Source of the DNA: Pseudomonas sp. PSE14
Lineage (GTDB): Bacteria; Pseudomonadota; Gammaproteobacteria; Pseudomonadales; Pseudomonadaceae
Length of the DNA: 64,000 bases
Reading direction: 5' to 3'
Assembly: GCF_029203285.1 (NCBI RefSeq)
Contig: NZ_CP115669.1
Span: 2,914,001-2,978,000, forward strand
In this document: positions 52,701 through 63,677 of the stretch, one piece after another
Layout: each line of letters begins with the position of its first letter
Position numbering within the stretch: the stretch's first letter is position 1
The notes under the pieces: model-generated
Seen by the model: only the letters and a program-made list of their open reading frames with translations
What the model was told of the DNA's origin: nothing
Database searches by the model: none
Program-made: the position numbers and the translations under genes

Positions 52701-53852
52701 TCAGAGCACCGCTTCACTCCCCAGGAAGGCCGTGACCTGGCTCGACAGCGTGCCGCCATTGCCATGCAGCAGGGCGATATCGGCCTTCTTCAGCTGTCGC
52801 GCGCCTGCCTGGCCACGAATCTGCGTTACCGCTTCGAGGATCAGGAACATCCCGTACATCCCCGGATGCACGCAGGACAGGCCGCCACCGTTGGTATTCA
52901 CCGCCAGCTCGCCGCCGGGAGCGATACGCCCACCCTGGACGAAGTGGCCGCCCTCCCCCTTGGCGCAGAAACCGAGGTCTTCGAGGAACAGGATGGTGTT
53001 GATGGTGAAGGCGTCATAGAGCATCACCAGGTCCACATCGGCGTGGCTCACGCCGGCCATCTGCATGGCGCGCGGACCGCTTTCCGAGGCGGCGGTGACG
53101 GTCAGGTCGGGCATGCACACCACCGAGCGGTGCCATTGCGCACCGGCAGCGCCGAGGAAGTACGCCGGCTTGTTCGGCAAATCTCGGGCGCGATCGGCGC
53201 GGACCATGATGCAGGCGCCGGCGCCATCGGTGACCAGGCAGCAGTCGGCGGCGCTCAACGGATCGCTGACCATCCGCGCGGCAAGGACGTCGTCCATCGT
53301 CAGCGGACCGCGAGCGAAGGCCTCGGGATTGAGGTTGGCCCAGCCCCGCGCGGCCAGCGCCACTTCCGCCAGTTGCTCGCGGGTGGTGCCGTACTGGTGC
53401 ATGTACCGGCTGGCCGCCAGCGCATAGGAAGTGATCGGATGGCGTGGCTTGTACGCCGTCTCGTGCCACTGCGGTTCGCTCATCGACACCAGCTTGCCGC
53501 CGGCGGTGCGCTGGTTGGAGCCGTAGCAGATCAGCGCCACGTCGCACAGCCCGGCCTGCAGCGCCAGGGTCGCCTGCAGCAAGTGCCATTCGAAGCTGGA
53601 GCCGCCGACATTGGTGCCATCGACGAATTTGGGTTTGATGCCGAGGTATTCGCACACCGACAGCGTCGGGAAGGCATGGGAACTGGTGGCGGCGAATACC
53701 GCGTCGACGTCGGAGAGTTTCAGCCCGGCATCGGCGATGGCCTTCAGCGAGGCCTCGCCGAGCAGTTCCATGGCGCTGAAGCCGTGGGCCTCGCCGATGC
53801 CGGCGCTGCCGATACCGACGATGGCGGTCTTGCCGCGGAGGGACGAATTCAT
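52701..53852 (-). CDS. Ltp-type thiolase-fold protein, probable retro-aldolase
   Basis: A 383-aa SCP2-thiolase-like protein. The usual nucleophilic Cys position reads GTNVGGSSFEWHLLQA, with Gly in place of Cys. The segment YDAFTINTILFLEDLGFC holds the Tyr that aligns with the catalytic Tyr of Ltp2-type aldolases, and the tail has CVHPGMYGMF and LLHGNGG. This points to C-C cleavage by retro-aldol chemistry rather than thiolysis, as in steroid side-chain degradation. It overlaps its DUF35 partner in ATGA, the usual arrangement for such pairs. A plain thiolase role is less likely. Confidence 0.8.
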   Translation of the reverse strand: MNSSLRGKTAIVGIGSAGIGEAHGFSAMELLGEASLKAIADAGLKLSDVDAVFAATSSHAFPTLSVCEYLGIKPKFVDGTNVGGSSFEWHLLQATLALQAGLCDVALICYGSNQRTAGGKLVSMSEPQWHETAYKPRHPITSYALAASRYMHQYGTTREQLAEVALAARGWANLNPEAFARGPLTMDDVLAARMVSDPLSAADCCLVTDGAGACIMVRADRARDLPNKPAYFLGAAGAQWHRSVVCMPDLTVTAASESGPRAMQMAGVSHADVDLVMLYDAFTINTILFLEDLGFCAKGEGGHFVQGGRIAPGGELAVNTNGGGLSCVHPGMYGMFLILEAVTQIRGQAGARQLKKADIALLHGNGGTLSSQVTAFLGSEAVL

Positions 53853-54238
53853 GCCTGCACCTCGTCGATCACGTCGAACACCACGAGCGCCTGCCCGTCT
53901 TCCTCGATCACCCGGGCCTTCACGCGGCTGCCGATGGGCGCGGTTTCGCGGCCTTCGATGCGCGACATCATGCGTACGCCCTCGTCCAGGTCGATCAATG
54001 CCACGTTGTGGCTGGCGTTGCGCGAGCGGTTCACGGTGATGGCGTAGATGCGTCCGGTGCCGGCGGCTTCGACCCATTCCAGGTCGGTCTCGCCGGTGCC
54101 GGGGATGGCCACCCGCGGGTAGAACACGTAGCGGCCACTGGAGACGCTGCGCTGCAGCATGAAGCGGCCCTGCTGGAGGAACCGCTGGTACTGCGCCTCC
54201 GGCCCGACGGGCGCGGTGGCTTGGGAAGTCTCGGCCAT
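53849..54238 (-). CDS. DUF35 OB-fold protein, partner of the Ltp-type protein, Cys-free
   Basis: A 129-aa protein with the DUF35 layout: short helix (QYQRFLQQGRFML), the rubredoxin-like region, and an OB fold (GTGRIYAITVNRSRNASHNVALIDLDEGVRMMSRI). In relatives the middle holds a CxxC...CxxC zinc ribbon; here the whole protein has no Cys, so zinc cannot be bound in the usual way. It probably shapes the acyl-CoA entrance of the Ltp protein encoded with it. Translation is coupled by the ATGA overlap. Confidence 0.82.
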   Translation of the reverse strand: MAETSQATAPVGPEAQYQRFLQQGRFMLQRSVSSGRYVFYPRVAIPGTGETDLEWVEAAGTGRIYAITVNRSRNASHNVALIDLDEGVRMMSRIEGRETAPIGSRVKARVIEEDGQALVVFDVIDEVQA

Positions 54239-54252
54239 GTCTGGCTCCTGGG

Positions 54253-54717
54253 TCACTGCGTCCGGCCGTGCAGGCTGCGCGTGTTGTTGATGAAGGTGCC
54301 CTTGCCCCGCGCCACCAGGGTGTCGCCGTCGAGCAGGCTGCAACTGGCCACGCTGATGCTGCGGCCAAGCTTGTGGATCTGCACCTGGACCTCGATCCAG
54401 CGCCCGGGCAGCGCCGGGCTCAGGTAGTCCATGTCGAGGTTGATGGTGGCCGGCGGCAGCTCGGAACCTGCGGTCAGCTTGATCGCGGTGCCAAAGCCGG
54501 TGTCGGCCAGGGTGGCGAGAAAGCCGCCATGGGCGATGCCCAGCGGGTTGAGATGTTCCGGCAGGATGCGCGCGGCGACCATCCGGCGTTCCAGGTTCAC
54601 GTACATGCCACCGCAGTTGTTGACGAAGCCGGGACGGGCCATCGGCTGGAAGCCAGGCGGCAGCTCCGGCTCGCAGCCGGGCTCGACAGGGTCTTGCGAA
54701 TTCACGGGAAGATTCAT
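54253..54717 (-). CDS. PaaI-family hotdog thioesterase
   Basis: A 154-aa single hotdog domain. The catalytic region LNPLGIAHGGFLATLADTGFGTAIK has the HGG-type helix and acidic residue. PaaI-type enzymes hydrolyse small aryl- or acyl-CoA thioesters and can free CoA from blocked intermediates. It lies 15 bp from the DUF35 gene and 9 bp from the next ACAD gene. The N-terminal 25 residues are Pro- and Glu-rich. Confidence 0.87.
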   Translation of the reverse strand: MNLPVNSQDPVEPGCEPELPPGFQPMARPGFVNNCGGMYVNLERRMVAARILPEHLNPLGIAHGGFLATLADTGFGTAIKLTAGSELPPATINLDMDYLSPALPGRWIEVQVQIHKLGRSISVASCSLLDGDTLVARGKGTFINNTRSLHGRTQ

Positions 54718-54725
54718 GGCAATGC

Positions 54726-55949
54726 TCAGAGTCCGAGTATCTGCTTGGCGATGATGTTGCGCTGGATCTCGCTGGTGCCGCCGTAGACGGATGTCTTGCG
54801 GTAGTTGAAGTAGCGCGGCAGCAACGCCGCCAGCTCGGGCGAACCGGGATTGGCCTCCACGTCGCGACCACGGTTCTCGGCCCAGGTGTCACGAACGAAG
54901 GGCCAGCCCCGTGGCCCGGCCACCTCGATCGCCAGCTCGCTGATGGCCTGCTTGGTTTCGGTGCCGACCAGCTTGACCATGCTGGAGGCGGCACCCACCG
55001 AACTGCCGGAGCGCTGCCCGGAAAAAAGTCGCAGTTCGGTCGCCTCCACGGCCTCGACGCGAATCGCCAGTTCGCAATAGCGCCGCTGGAAATCGAGGTC
55101 CTCGGCCATCGGCCGGCCGTCGTCGCCGGGCAGGCGTTCGGCCAGCTGCAGTACCTGCCCCAGCTGGTAGCGCAGTGCTGGTCCGTAGCTGTTGCCGCGT
55201 TCGAATTCGAGCAGGTACTTGGCGCAGGTCCAGCCTTGACCTTCCTCGCCGATGCGGTTGGCCAGCGGTACCCGCACATTGTCGAAGAACACCTCGTTGA
55301 CCTCCTGCTCCCCCGGGTAGGGGCCATCCAGCAAAGGCAGCGGACTCACGCGGATGCCGGGGCTCTTCATGTCCACCAGCAGGAACGAGATGCCGGCCTG
55401 CTGCTTCGCCTCCCGGCTGGTGCGAACCAGGCAGAACATCCAGTCCGCCCACTGCGCGTGGGTGGTCCAGATCTTCGAGCCATTGAGCAGGTAGTCGTCG
55501 CCGTCGCGCTCCGCGCGCATCTTCAGGGCCGAAAGATCGGAGCCCGCTCCTGGCTCGGAGTAGCCCTGGCACCAGAAGATATCGGACGACAGCGTCGGCG
55601 GCAGGAAGCGCGCCTTCTGCGCTTCGCTGCCGAAACGCATGATCACCGGCGCCACCATCTTGATGCCCATCGGCGAAATCGGCGGGCAGCCGGCAGCGGC
55701 GATTTCACACTGGAACAGGTAGCGCTGCGTCGGCGTCCAGCCCGGGCCGCCATGCTCGGCGGGCCAGTCTGGCGCGGCCCAGCCGCGAGCGTGGAGTTTC
55801 TTCTGCCAGCACTGCTGGCCAAGCTTGTCGAGGAAGCCGTTCTTCGAGCGTCGCATCAGCGCGCGCAGCTCGTCGTCGAAGGCCTCGTCGATCCAGGCTC
55901 GCACTTCTTCGCGGAAACGTTGTTCTTCGATGCCGAATTGCAGATTCAT
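54726..55949 (-). CDS. Acyl-CoA dehydrogenase, alpha2beta2-type partner subunit
   Basis: A 407-aa ACAD. N-terminus MNLQFGIEEQRFREEVRAWIDE and C-terminus VYGGTSEIQRNIIAKQILGL match the 397-aa protein at 51288, again with Gly at the YEGT position. FAD motif GYSEPGAGSDLSA and NGSKIWTT are present. It overlaps the start of the smaller ACAD at 55946 by 4 bp, so the two subunits are made together. Confidence 0.87.
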   Translation of the reverse strand: MNLQFGIEEQRFREEVRAWIDEAFDDELRALMRRSKNGFLDKLGQQCWQKKLHARGWAAPDWPAEHGGPGWTPTQRYLFQCEIAAAGCPPISPMGIKMVAPVIMRFGSEAQKARFLPPTLSSDIFWCQGYSEPGAGSDLSALKMRAERDGDDYLLNGSKIWTTHAQWADWMFCLVRTSREAKQQAGISFLLVDMKSPGIRVSPLPLLDGPYPGEQEVNEVFFDNVRVPLANRIGEEGQGWTCAKYLLEFERGNSYGPALRYQLGQVLQLAERLPGDDGRPMAEDLDFQRRYCELAIRVEAVEATELRLFSGQRSGSSVGAASSMVKLVGTETKQAISELAIEVAGPRGWPFVRDTWAENRGRDVEANPGSPELAALLPRYFNYRKTSVYGGTSEIQRNIIAKQILGL

Positions 55950-57097
55950 GCCTGTGCCCTCCGCGGTAGCGCCAGGCTGGCGTACCGGCGCACGTGGTGG
56001 TCGAGGGAGCCGAACTGCTGCTCCATCACCGTGGCCCGCTTGAAGTAGTGCCCCAACGCCAGCTCCTCGGTAATGCCCATGCCGCCGTGGATCTGCACCG
56101 CGGCCTGGCCGACGAAGCGCAGGGCCTTGATGGCCTGCGCCGTTGCCGCGCAGGCAGCGAGCGCGAGATCGGCGGGTGATGCCAGGGCGCGCATGGCCGC
56201 CAGATAGGTCAGCGACAGCGTCTGCTCGATCTGGATATGCATCTCCACCATGCGGTGCTGGAGCACCTGGAAGCTGCCGATGGGCACGCCGAACTGCCGC
56301 CGCTCGCGGGCATAGGCCAGGGTGTCGGCGAGCATCCGCTGCATGCAGCCGACCGCCTCGGCGCAATGCGCCAGCCGGGCCTCGTCGAGCACGCCCTGCA
56401 ACAGGGCAAAGCCCTGACCTTCCGGCCCCAGCAAGGCGCTTTGCGGCACCCACAGGTTGTCGAAATGAATATCGGCGGCGCGGCTGCCATCCACTGTCGG
56501 ATAGTCCAGGCGCCGCAGCCCCTTGGCATCGTTCTCGACGAGGAACAGGCTGATACCGTCGCGCTCGCGCGAGGTGCCCGCGGTGCGCGCGCTGACCAGC
56601 AGATGGCTGGCCCAGGGTGCGCCCAGCACCAGGCACTTCTTGCCGTTGAGACGGTAGCCCTCGGCCTCCCGCTGCGCGCGACAGGCAACATCGTGCAGGC
56701 AGTCGCTCCCCTGCTCTTCCCGCTGCGCAAGGGCGATACGCAGGTCACCGGCGATGATCTGCGGGATCAGTCGCTGCGCCTGTGCCCCACCCACCCGCTG
56801 GAGCAGGCCGCCACCAATCACCACGGTGGACAGGTACGGCTCGACCACCAGCGCGCCGCCGAAGGACTGCATGACCAGCAGGTTCTCCAGCAGGCCGCCA
56901 CCGAGCCCGCCATGTTCCTCGGCGAAGGATGCCCCCAGGACCCCCAGGTCCTCCGCCAGGGCTTCCCAGCATTGCGGCCGCCAACCGTCAGCGGAGTTCA
57001 CCGCTTCCATGCGCTGGGCAAAGCCGTAATGCTCGTCGAGGAACCGCTGCAGGCTGTCCTGCAGCAGTTTCTGTTCCATCGTCAGTTCGAAGTCCAT
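55946..57097 (-). CDS. Acyl-CoA dehydrogenase, alpha2beta2-type partner subunit
   Basis: A 383-aa ACAD-fold protein (MDFELTMEQKLLQDSLQRFLDE) like the one at 50135. Its C-terminus is ATVMEQQFGSLDHHVRRYASL, without the usual Glu segment. It forms the second unlike pair with the 407-aa protein. Two such pairs in one cluster suggest two successive dehydrogenation steps on a branched side chain. GAGG precedes the ATG. Confidence 0.85.
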   Translation of the reverse strand: MDFELTMEQKLLQDSLQRFLDEHYGFAQRMEAVNSADGWRPQCWEALAEDLGVLGASFAEEHGGLGGGLLENLLVMQSFGGALVVEPYLSTVVIGGGLLQRVGGAQAQRLIPQIIAGDLRIALAQREEQGSDCLHDVACRAQREAEGYRLNGKKCLVLGAPWASHLLVSARTAGTSRERDGISLFLVENDAKGLRRLDYPTVDGSRAADIHFDNLWVPQSALLGPEGQGFALLQGVLDEARLAHCAEAVGCMQRMLADTLAYARERRQFGVPIGSFQVLQHRMVEMHIQIEQTLSLTYLAAMRALASPADLALAACAATAQAIKALRFVGQAAVQIHGGMGITEELALGHYFKRATVMEQQFGSLDHHVRRYASLALPRRAQA

Positions 57098-57104
57098 GGC
57101 GACC

Positions 57105-59181
<2,077 letters not shown>

Positions 59182-59243
59182 GACTACCTCGAAAAGAGAT
59201 CGGCCCGGCGTGACGGAACCCGTCCGGCGCGGCCGGGCCGGAA

Positions 59244-60656
59244 TCAGCGGGTGATGAGCGAAGCGACGATCTGTTTCAACTGATCGACGTAGGGCGGGCG
59301 CATCAGGTCCGGGCCCTCGGCCGGGCGGAAGATCGCCTTGGCATGGCTGAAGGTGCGGAAGCCATCGCGGCCGTGGTAGGCGCCCATGCCGCTGGGCCCC
59401 ACGCCGCCGAATGGCAGGCTTTCGACAGCGACGTGCTTGAGCACGTCGTTGAGGGTGACGCCGCCCGAGGTGGTGCGGGTGAGCACGTACTCCTCCTCCG
59501 CCGCGTCGCTACCGAAGTAATACAGGCCGAGCGGACGCGGATGTGCGTTGACATAGGCGACCACGTCGGCGATCTCCTTGTACGGCTTGACCGGCAGCAG
59601 AGGACCGAAGATTTCGTCCTGCATGACGCGTAACCCGTCCACCGGATCGATCAGCAGGGTCGGCGCGATCTTGTGATGGGCCTGGTCGCTGAAGTCTTCG
59701 CCAGCGGGATTCAGCTCGACCAGTTCGACACCGGCCTCCCGAGCCTCGCTCAAGTACCCCAGCAGGCGCTCGAAATGCCGTGCATTGATCACCGAGGTGT
59801 AATCCGGATTGTCCTTGAGTGTCGGGAAGTAACCGGCCAGTACCGCCTTGGCGATGGCGATGAACTCTTCCAGCGATTCCTCGGGAACGAAGACGTAGTC
59901 CGGGGCCAGGCAGATCTGCCCGGCGTTGTGCATCTTGCCGGTGATGACCTTGGTCACCGCGGCCTTGAAGTCGGCCGAACGGGAAATGATGGTGGGCGAC
60001 TTGCCGCCCAGCTCCAGGGTCACCGGTACCAGGTTCTCGGCGGCGGCGCGCATCACTTGCCTGCCGATGCTGGTGGCGCCGGTAAACAGCAGATGGTCGA
60101 ATGGCTGGGTGCAGAACGCCTGGCCGACATCCGCTCCGCCAGTGACCACCGCGACCTCGTCCTCGGCATACACCGAGCGAATCATCCGAGCCATCAGCGC
60201 CGAGGTCCGGGGCGTGAACTCGGAGGGCTTGATCATCACCCGGTTGCCCGCCGCCAGGGCGCCGGCCAGGCCGCCGAAGGCCAGGTTTACCGGGAAGTTC
60301 CACGGACTGACGATACCCACCACACCCAGGGGCTGGTACTGCACCCAGGCGTCGCCACGATCACTGTGACGTTGCTCCGGCTTCATCCACTCGGCCAATT
60401 GGGCCTTCGTCTGCTTCAAGGTCATCAGCGGCGACAGGACCTCGGTCACGCGGCTGAAGTCCTTGCTTCGATGGCCAAAATCGGCGGCCACGGACTCGAC
60501 GATCTCTTCCTGGTGATCGACCAGCAGGCCGATGGCGCGGTCGATCAGTTCGATACGCTGCTCGGCCGAAGACGGGCCGGCCGCGAGAAAGGCGCTGCGC
60601 TGCCTGTCGAGAAGCGCACGGATCTCCGTGCCGTTCGGGTGGTCATACGCGCTCAT
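59244..60656 (-). CDS. Coniferyl-aldehyde-dehydrogenase-like aldehyde dehydrogenase
   Basis: A 470-aa NAD(P)-dependent ALDH. Catalytic residues are Glu in TLELGGKSP and Cys in NAGQICLAP; Asn is in SPWNFPVNLAFGG. The N-terminal region and length fit coniferyl aldehyde dehydrogenases (CalB type), which also act on fatty and terpenoid aldehydes, so the name gives no firm substrate. The leader holds ACAACAACAATGAGGGG, an Hfq/Crc motif touching the ribosome site, as for other catabolic genes in Pseudomonas. Confidence 0.88.
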   Translation of the reverse strand: MSAYDHPNGTEIRALLDRQRSAFLAAGPSSAEQRIELIDRAIGLLVDHQEEIVESVAADFGHRSKDFSRVTEVLSPLMTLKQTKAQLAEWMKPEQRHSDRGDAWVQYQPLGVVGIVSPWNFPVNLAFGGLAGALAAGNRVMIKPSEFTPRTSALMARMIRSVYAEDEVAVVTGGADVGQAFCTQPFDHLLFTGATSIGRQVMRAAAENLVPVTLELGGKSPTIISRSADFKAAVTKVITGKMHNAGQICLAPDYVFVPEESLEEFIAIAKAVLAGYFPTLKDNPDYTSVINARHFERLLGYLSEAREAGVELVELNPAGEDFSDQAHHKIAPTLLIDPVDGLRVMQDEIFGPLLPVKPYKEIADVVAYVNAHPRPLGLYYFGSDAAEEEYVLTRTTSGGVTLNDVLKHVAVESLPFGGVGPSGMGAYHGRDGFRTFSHAKAIFRPAEGPDLMRPPYVDQLKQIVASLITR

Positions 60657-60668
60657 TGCAAACCCCTC

Positions 60669-60680
60669 ATTGTTGTTGTG
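60669..60680 (-). promoter_or_regulatory. Hfq/Crc-type A-rich motif at the aldehyde dehydrogenase start
   Basis: ACACAACAACAAT on the minus strand leads directly into the GAGGGG ribosome site. It is the clearest such motif in the catabolic operon. Confidence 0.5.
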
Positions 60681-60694
60681 TCTGGTTTCACCGC

Positions 60695-61501
60695 TCAGGC
60701 GTTATCGCGCTTGGCGGCGGGCCACTGATAGAGCGGCGCCTCCTTGCGAGCAAAGCGCCCGGCAGCCTCCTTGAGGTAGGTAGAGGCCATGCTCACCGCC
60801 TGGTTACTGGCTTCGGCATCGAGCATCGTGAGCAGGTCGCTCTCCAGTGAGACGCCAAGAAGACGCTTGGTCATGCTGAAGGCAGTGGGCGACAGGTTGG
60901 CCATGGCTCGGGCCAGCTCTTGGGCGCGAGCGCGGAAGCTGTCTGCCGGATGGACTTCAAGGGCGATGCCCAACTGCTGGGCTTCCTGCGCGGAAACTTC
61001 GCGGGCGGAGAAGATGATTTCCCTGGCTTTCTGCAGTCCGACGATACGCGGCAGCGTATAGGACGCCCCCAGATCCGGCCCCAGGCCAAGGCGGGCAAAG
61101 GACATGCAGAAACGCGCCCGCTCAGAGGCAATCACAAAATCCGCCGCGAGCGCGATGCTGAAACCGGCACCGTAGGCAGCACCGTCAACCGCAGCGATGA
61201 TCGGCTTGTCAAAGTCGACCATGGCCATCAGGAGGCGATTGTTTTCCTCCATGCGGCGCCGGACATTCGCGGCCTCGATGTAATCGCCCTGCATGTTGCC
61301 AATGTCGCCACCGGAGCAGAAATCGTTTCCAGCGCCAGTGAGCAATACGGCTCGCACTTCAGGATTGCGTCGCAGATCCGTCAGTGCGTCGAGCAGCTCA
61401 GCAAACATCTGCGGGATCAGGGCGTTCTTGCGCTCGGGACGGGCCATGACCAGAGTGGCCAGGCCGTTGTCGATGGACAGGTCGATGGTCGACGCATTCA
61501 T
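60695..61501 (-). CDS. Enoyl-CoA hydratase/isomerase (crotonase family, PaaG-like)
   Basis: A 268-aa crotonase. The oxyanion-hole segments are NDFCSGGDI and DGAAYGAGFS. The first catalytic Glu of hydratases is absent (FARLGLGPDLG), leaving Asp at the second site, as in PaaG-type isomerases. So double-bond shift is as likely as hydration. ATG at 61501 was chosen; ATG at 61513 is an alternative. It lies between ACAD and aldehyde dehydrogenase genes of the operon. Confidence 0.87.
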   Translation of the reverse strand: MNASTIDLSIDNGLATLVMARPERKNALIPQMFAELLDALTDLRRNPEVRAVLLTGAGNDFCSGGDIGNMQGDYIEAANVRRRMEENNRLLMAMVDFDKPIIAAVDGAAYGAGFSIALAADFVIASERARFCMSFARLGLGPDLGASYTLPRIVGLQKAREIIFSAREVSAQEAQQLGIALEVHPADSFRARAQELARAMANLSPTAFSMTKRLLGVSLESDLLTMLDAEASNQAVSMASTYLKEAAGRFARKEAPLYQWPAAKRDNA

Positions 61502-61587
61502 GGCAGGTCTCATTCCGTTTCCAGGGGGCGGTGGGTCGGTGGTCGAACGCGCCGGCAGTCCCCGAGGGACCGCGGCGGGCGGATCGC

Positions 61588-62736
61588 TTACAGCGTGCGG
61601 GCGATGATTTCCTTCATGATTTCGTTGGAGCCGCCGAAGATCTTGCTCACCCGCGAGTTCACGAACTGACGCGCGATCGGGTACTCGATCATGTAGCCGT
61701 AGCCACCGTGCAGTTGCAGGCACTCGTCGATGATTTCGCAATTGCGCTGGGTGGCCCACCACTTGGCCATGGCCGCCGTTTCGGCATCCAGTTCGCCGTT
61801 GAGCACCTTGACCATGCAGTCGTCGATGAAGGTACGGGCGATGGTGTAGGTGGTCCGCATCTCGGCGAGCTTGAAGCGGGTGTTCTGCATATCCAGCAGC
61901 GACTGGCCGAATACCTTGCGGTTGCGCACGTACTCGACGGTGTCGTTCAGCGCGCGCTCCATGCTGCCCAGCGCGCCGAGGGCGATGATCATGCGCTCCT
62001 GCGGCAGCTGCTGCATGAGCTGGATGAAGCCCTTGCCCTCCTCCGGGCCCAGCAGGTTTTCCTGCGGTACGCGCACGTCGTCGAAGAACAGCTCGGCGGT
62101 GTCCTGGGCCTTCTGGCCGATCTTCTCGAGGATCCGGCCACGACGGAATCCGGGCAGGTCCTGGGTCTCGACCACGATGATCGAGGTGCCCTTGGCGCCC
62201 TTCTCCGGGTCGGTCTTGGTCACCACCAGGATCAGGTCGGCGTGGTAGCCGTTGGTGATGAAGGTCTTCGAACCGTTGATGACGTAGTCGCTGCCATCCT
62301 TCACGGCGCGGCACTTGATGCTCTTTAGGTCGGAACCGGCACCCGGCTCGGACATGGCGATGGCGCCGACCAGCTCGCCGCTGGCCATCTTCGGCAGCCA
62401 CTTGAGCTTCTGCGCCTCGCTGGCATAGCGCAGGATGTAGTGGGCAACGATGCCGCTGTGCACGTTGGTGCCCAGGCTGGCGGTCACCTGGCGGCTTTGC
62501 TCCAGGGTCAGAATGGCGTCGTGGGCGAAGTTGCCGCCCATGCCGCCGTACTCCTCGGGAATGCTCAACAGCAGCATTCCGCACTGGCCGGCGCGCAGCC
62601 AGGTTTCACGGTCGACGTGCTGCTGCTTGGCCCAACGCTCTTCGTGGGGCACCTGTTCTTCGGCGACGAAGCGCCGCACGGATTCCTGGAAGATGTTCAG
62701 GTCTTCAGTGATCCAGGGGGATTTGTAGGCACTCAT
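61588..62736 (-). CDS. Acyl-CoA dehydrogenase
   Basis: A 382-aa homotetramer-type ACAD. It has FAD motif AIAMSEPGAGSDLKS, NGSKTFITNG, and a C-terminal KIFGGSNEIMKEIIARTL. Unlike the paired proteins it stands alone and may start the cycle. The catalytic Glu could be in the central helix as in long-chain or isovaleryl enzymes; this needs alignment. GAGGAA precedes the ATG at 62736. Confidence 0.9.
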   Translation of the reverse strand: MSAYKSPWITEDLNIFQESVRRFVAEEQVPHEERWAKQQHVDRETWLRAGQCGMLLLSIPEEYGGMGGNFAHDAILTLEQSRQVTASLGTNVHSGIVAHYILRYASEAQKLKWLPKMASGELVGAIAMSEPGAGSDLKSIKCRAVKDGSDYVINGSKTFITNGYHADLILVVTKTDPEKGAKGTSIIVVETQDLPGFRRGRILEKIGQKAQDTAELFFDDVRVPQENLLGPEEGKGFIQLMQQLPQERMIIALGALGSMERALNDTVEYVRNRKVFGQSLLDMQNTRFKLAEMRTTYTIARTFIDDCMVKVLNGELDAETAAMAKWWATQRNCEIIDECLQLHGGYGYMIEYPIARQFVNSRVSKIFGGSNEIMKEIIARTL

Positions 62737-62826
62737 GGGGCATTCCTCAGGAGACGCTTGCATCGGGTATCGGACGTGCAGCCGTGCGATACCGAGGAGG
62801 TACCGCAGGGCGCTTGACGGAGGGGC

Positions 62827-63663
62827 TTAGAAGTTGCCGCCGGGGCCGCCGCCGCAGTAGATGGTCTGGCCGGAGCAGTAGTTGGATTCCGGCAGGCAGA
62901 ACAGCACCACGGCACCGGCAGCCTCTTCCGCCTTGCCCGGACGGCCGAGGGGAATGGTGGTGCTGAGCGCGTCGAGACGGGCCTTCTGCACGCCGACCCG
63001 GATCTCGCGACCCTCGATGTTGACGGTCTTGCTGTCTTCGCCGGCCAGCGCCTGGGTCAGGCGGGTATCGATCACCCCGAAGGCCACCGCGTTGACGTTG
63101 ACCTTGTAGCGGCCCCACTCCTTGGCCAGCGCCTTGGTCATGCCGAGGATGCCGGCCTTGGCCGAGGAGTAGTTGGCCTGCCCGGCGTTGCCCCCGGCGG
63201 CGCCGGAGGAGATGTTGACCACCTTGCGCAGGACCTCGCGGCCCTCGGCGGCGTCTTTCTTGGCCAGCTCGCTGAGGATCGGCTGGGCAGCGCGCAGGAT
63301 GCGGAACGGTGCGGTCAGGTGGCAGTCGATGATGGCGCCCCACTGCTCGTCGGACATCTTCTGGATCACGTTGTCCCAGGTGAAACCGGCGTTGTTGACG
63401 ATGATGTCGACGCTGCCGAAGTTGTCCATGGCGGTTTTCAGGAAACGATCGGCGAAATCGGTTGCGGTGACGCTGCCGATGCAGGCGATCGCATCGCCAC
63501 CGGCGGCGCGGATGTCGGCGACGGTTTGTTCCGCCGGCTCCTGGTCCAGGTCATTGATGACCACCCGTGCACCCAGCGCGGCAAGCTGCAGCGCGACTTC
63601 ACGGCCGATGCCGCGGCCGGAGCCGGTGATCAGGGCGACTTTGCCGTCGAGTTTCTTGTTCAT
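62827..63663 (-). CDS. SDR, 3-hydroxyacyl-CoA dehydrogenase-like
   Basis: A 278-aa SDR with TGSGRGIG (14-21), NNAG, Ser in NISSGAAGG and YSSAK. The Asp after beta-2 (VINDLDQEP) favours NAD. Of the type related to (3R)-hydroxyacyl-CoA dehydrogenases of peroxisomal multifunctional enzyme, it would follow the MaoC hydratase encoded 14 bp upstream. AGGAG precedes the ATG. Confidence 0.88.
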   Translation of the reverse strand: MNKKLDGKVALITGSGRGIGREVALQLAALGARVVINDLDQEPAEQTVADIRAAGGDAIACIGSVTATDFADRFLKTAMDNFGSVDIIVNNAGFTWDNVIQKMSDEQWGAIIDCHLTAPFRILRAAQPILSELAKKDAAEGREVLRKVVNISSGAAGGNAGQANYSSAKAGILGMTKALAKEWGRYKVNVNAVAFGVIDTRLTQALAGEDSKTVNIEGREIRVGVQKARLDALSTTIPLGRPGKAEEAAGAVVLFCLPESNYCSGQTIYCGGGPGGNF

Positions 63664-63677
63664 TGCGTTCTCCTGTT

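Noticed and set aside
54726-56636. A single large protein joining the two acyl-CoA dehydrogenases
   Set aside because: The upstream part is another frame of the 383-aa gene; both proteins have their own starts (55949 and 57097) and a 4-bp overlap.
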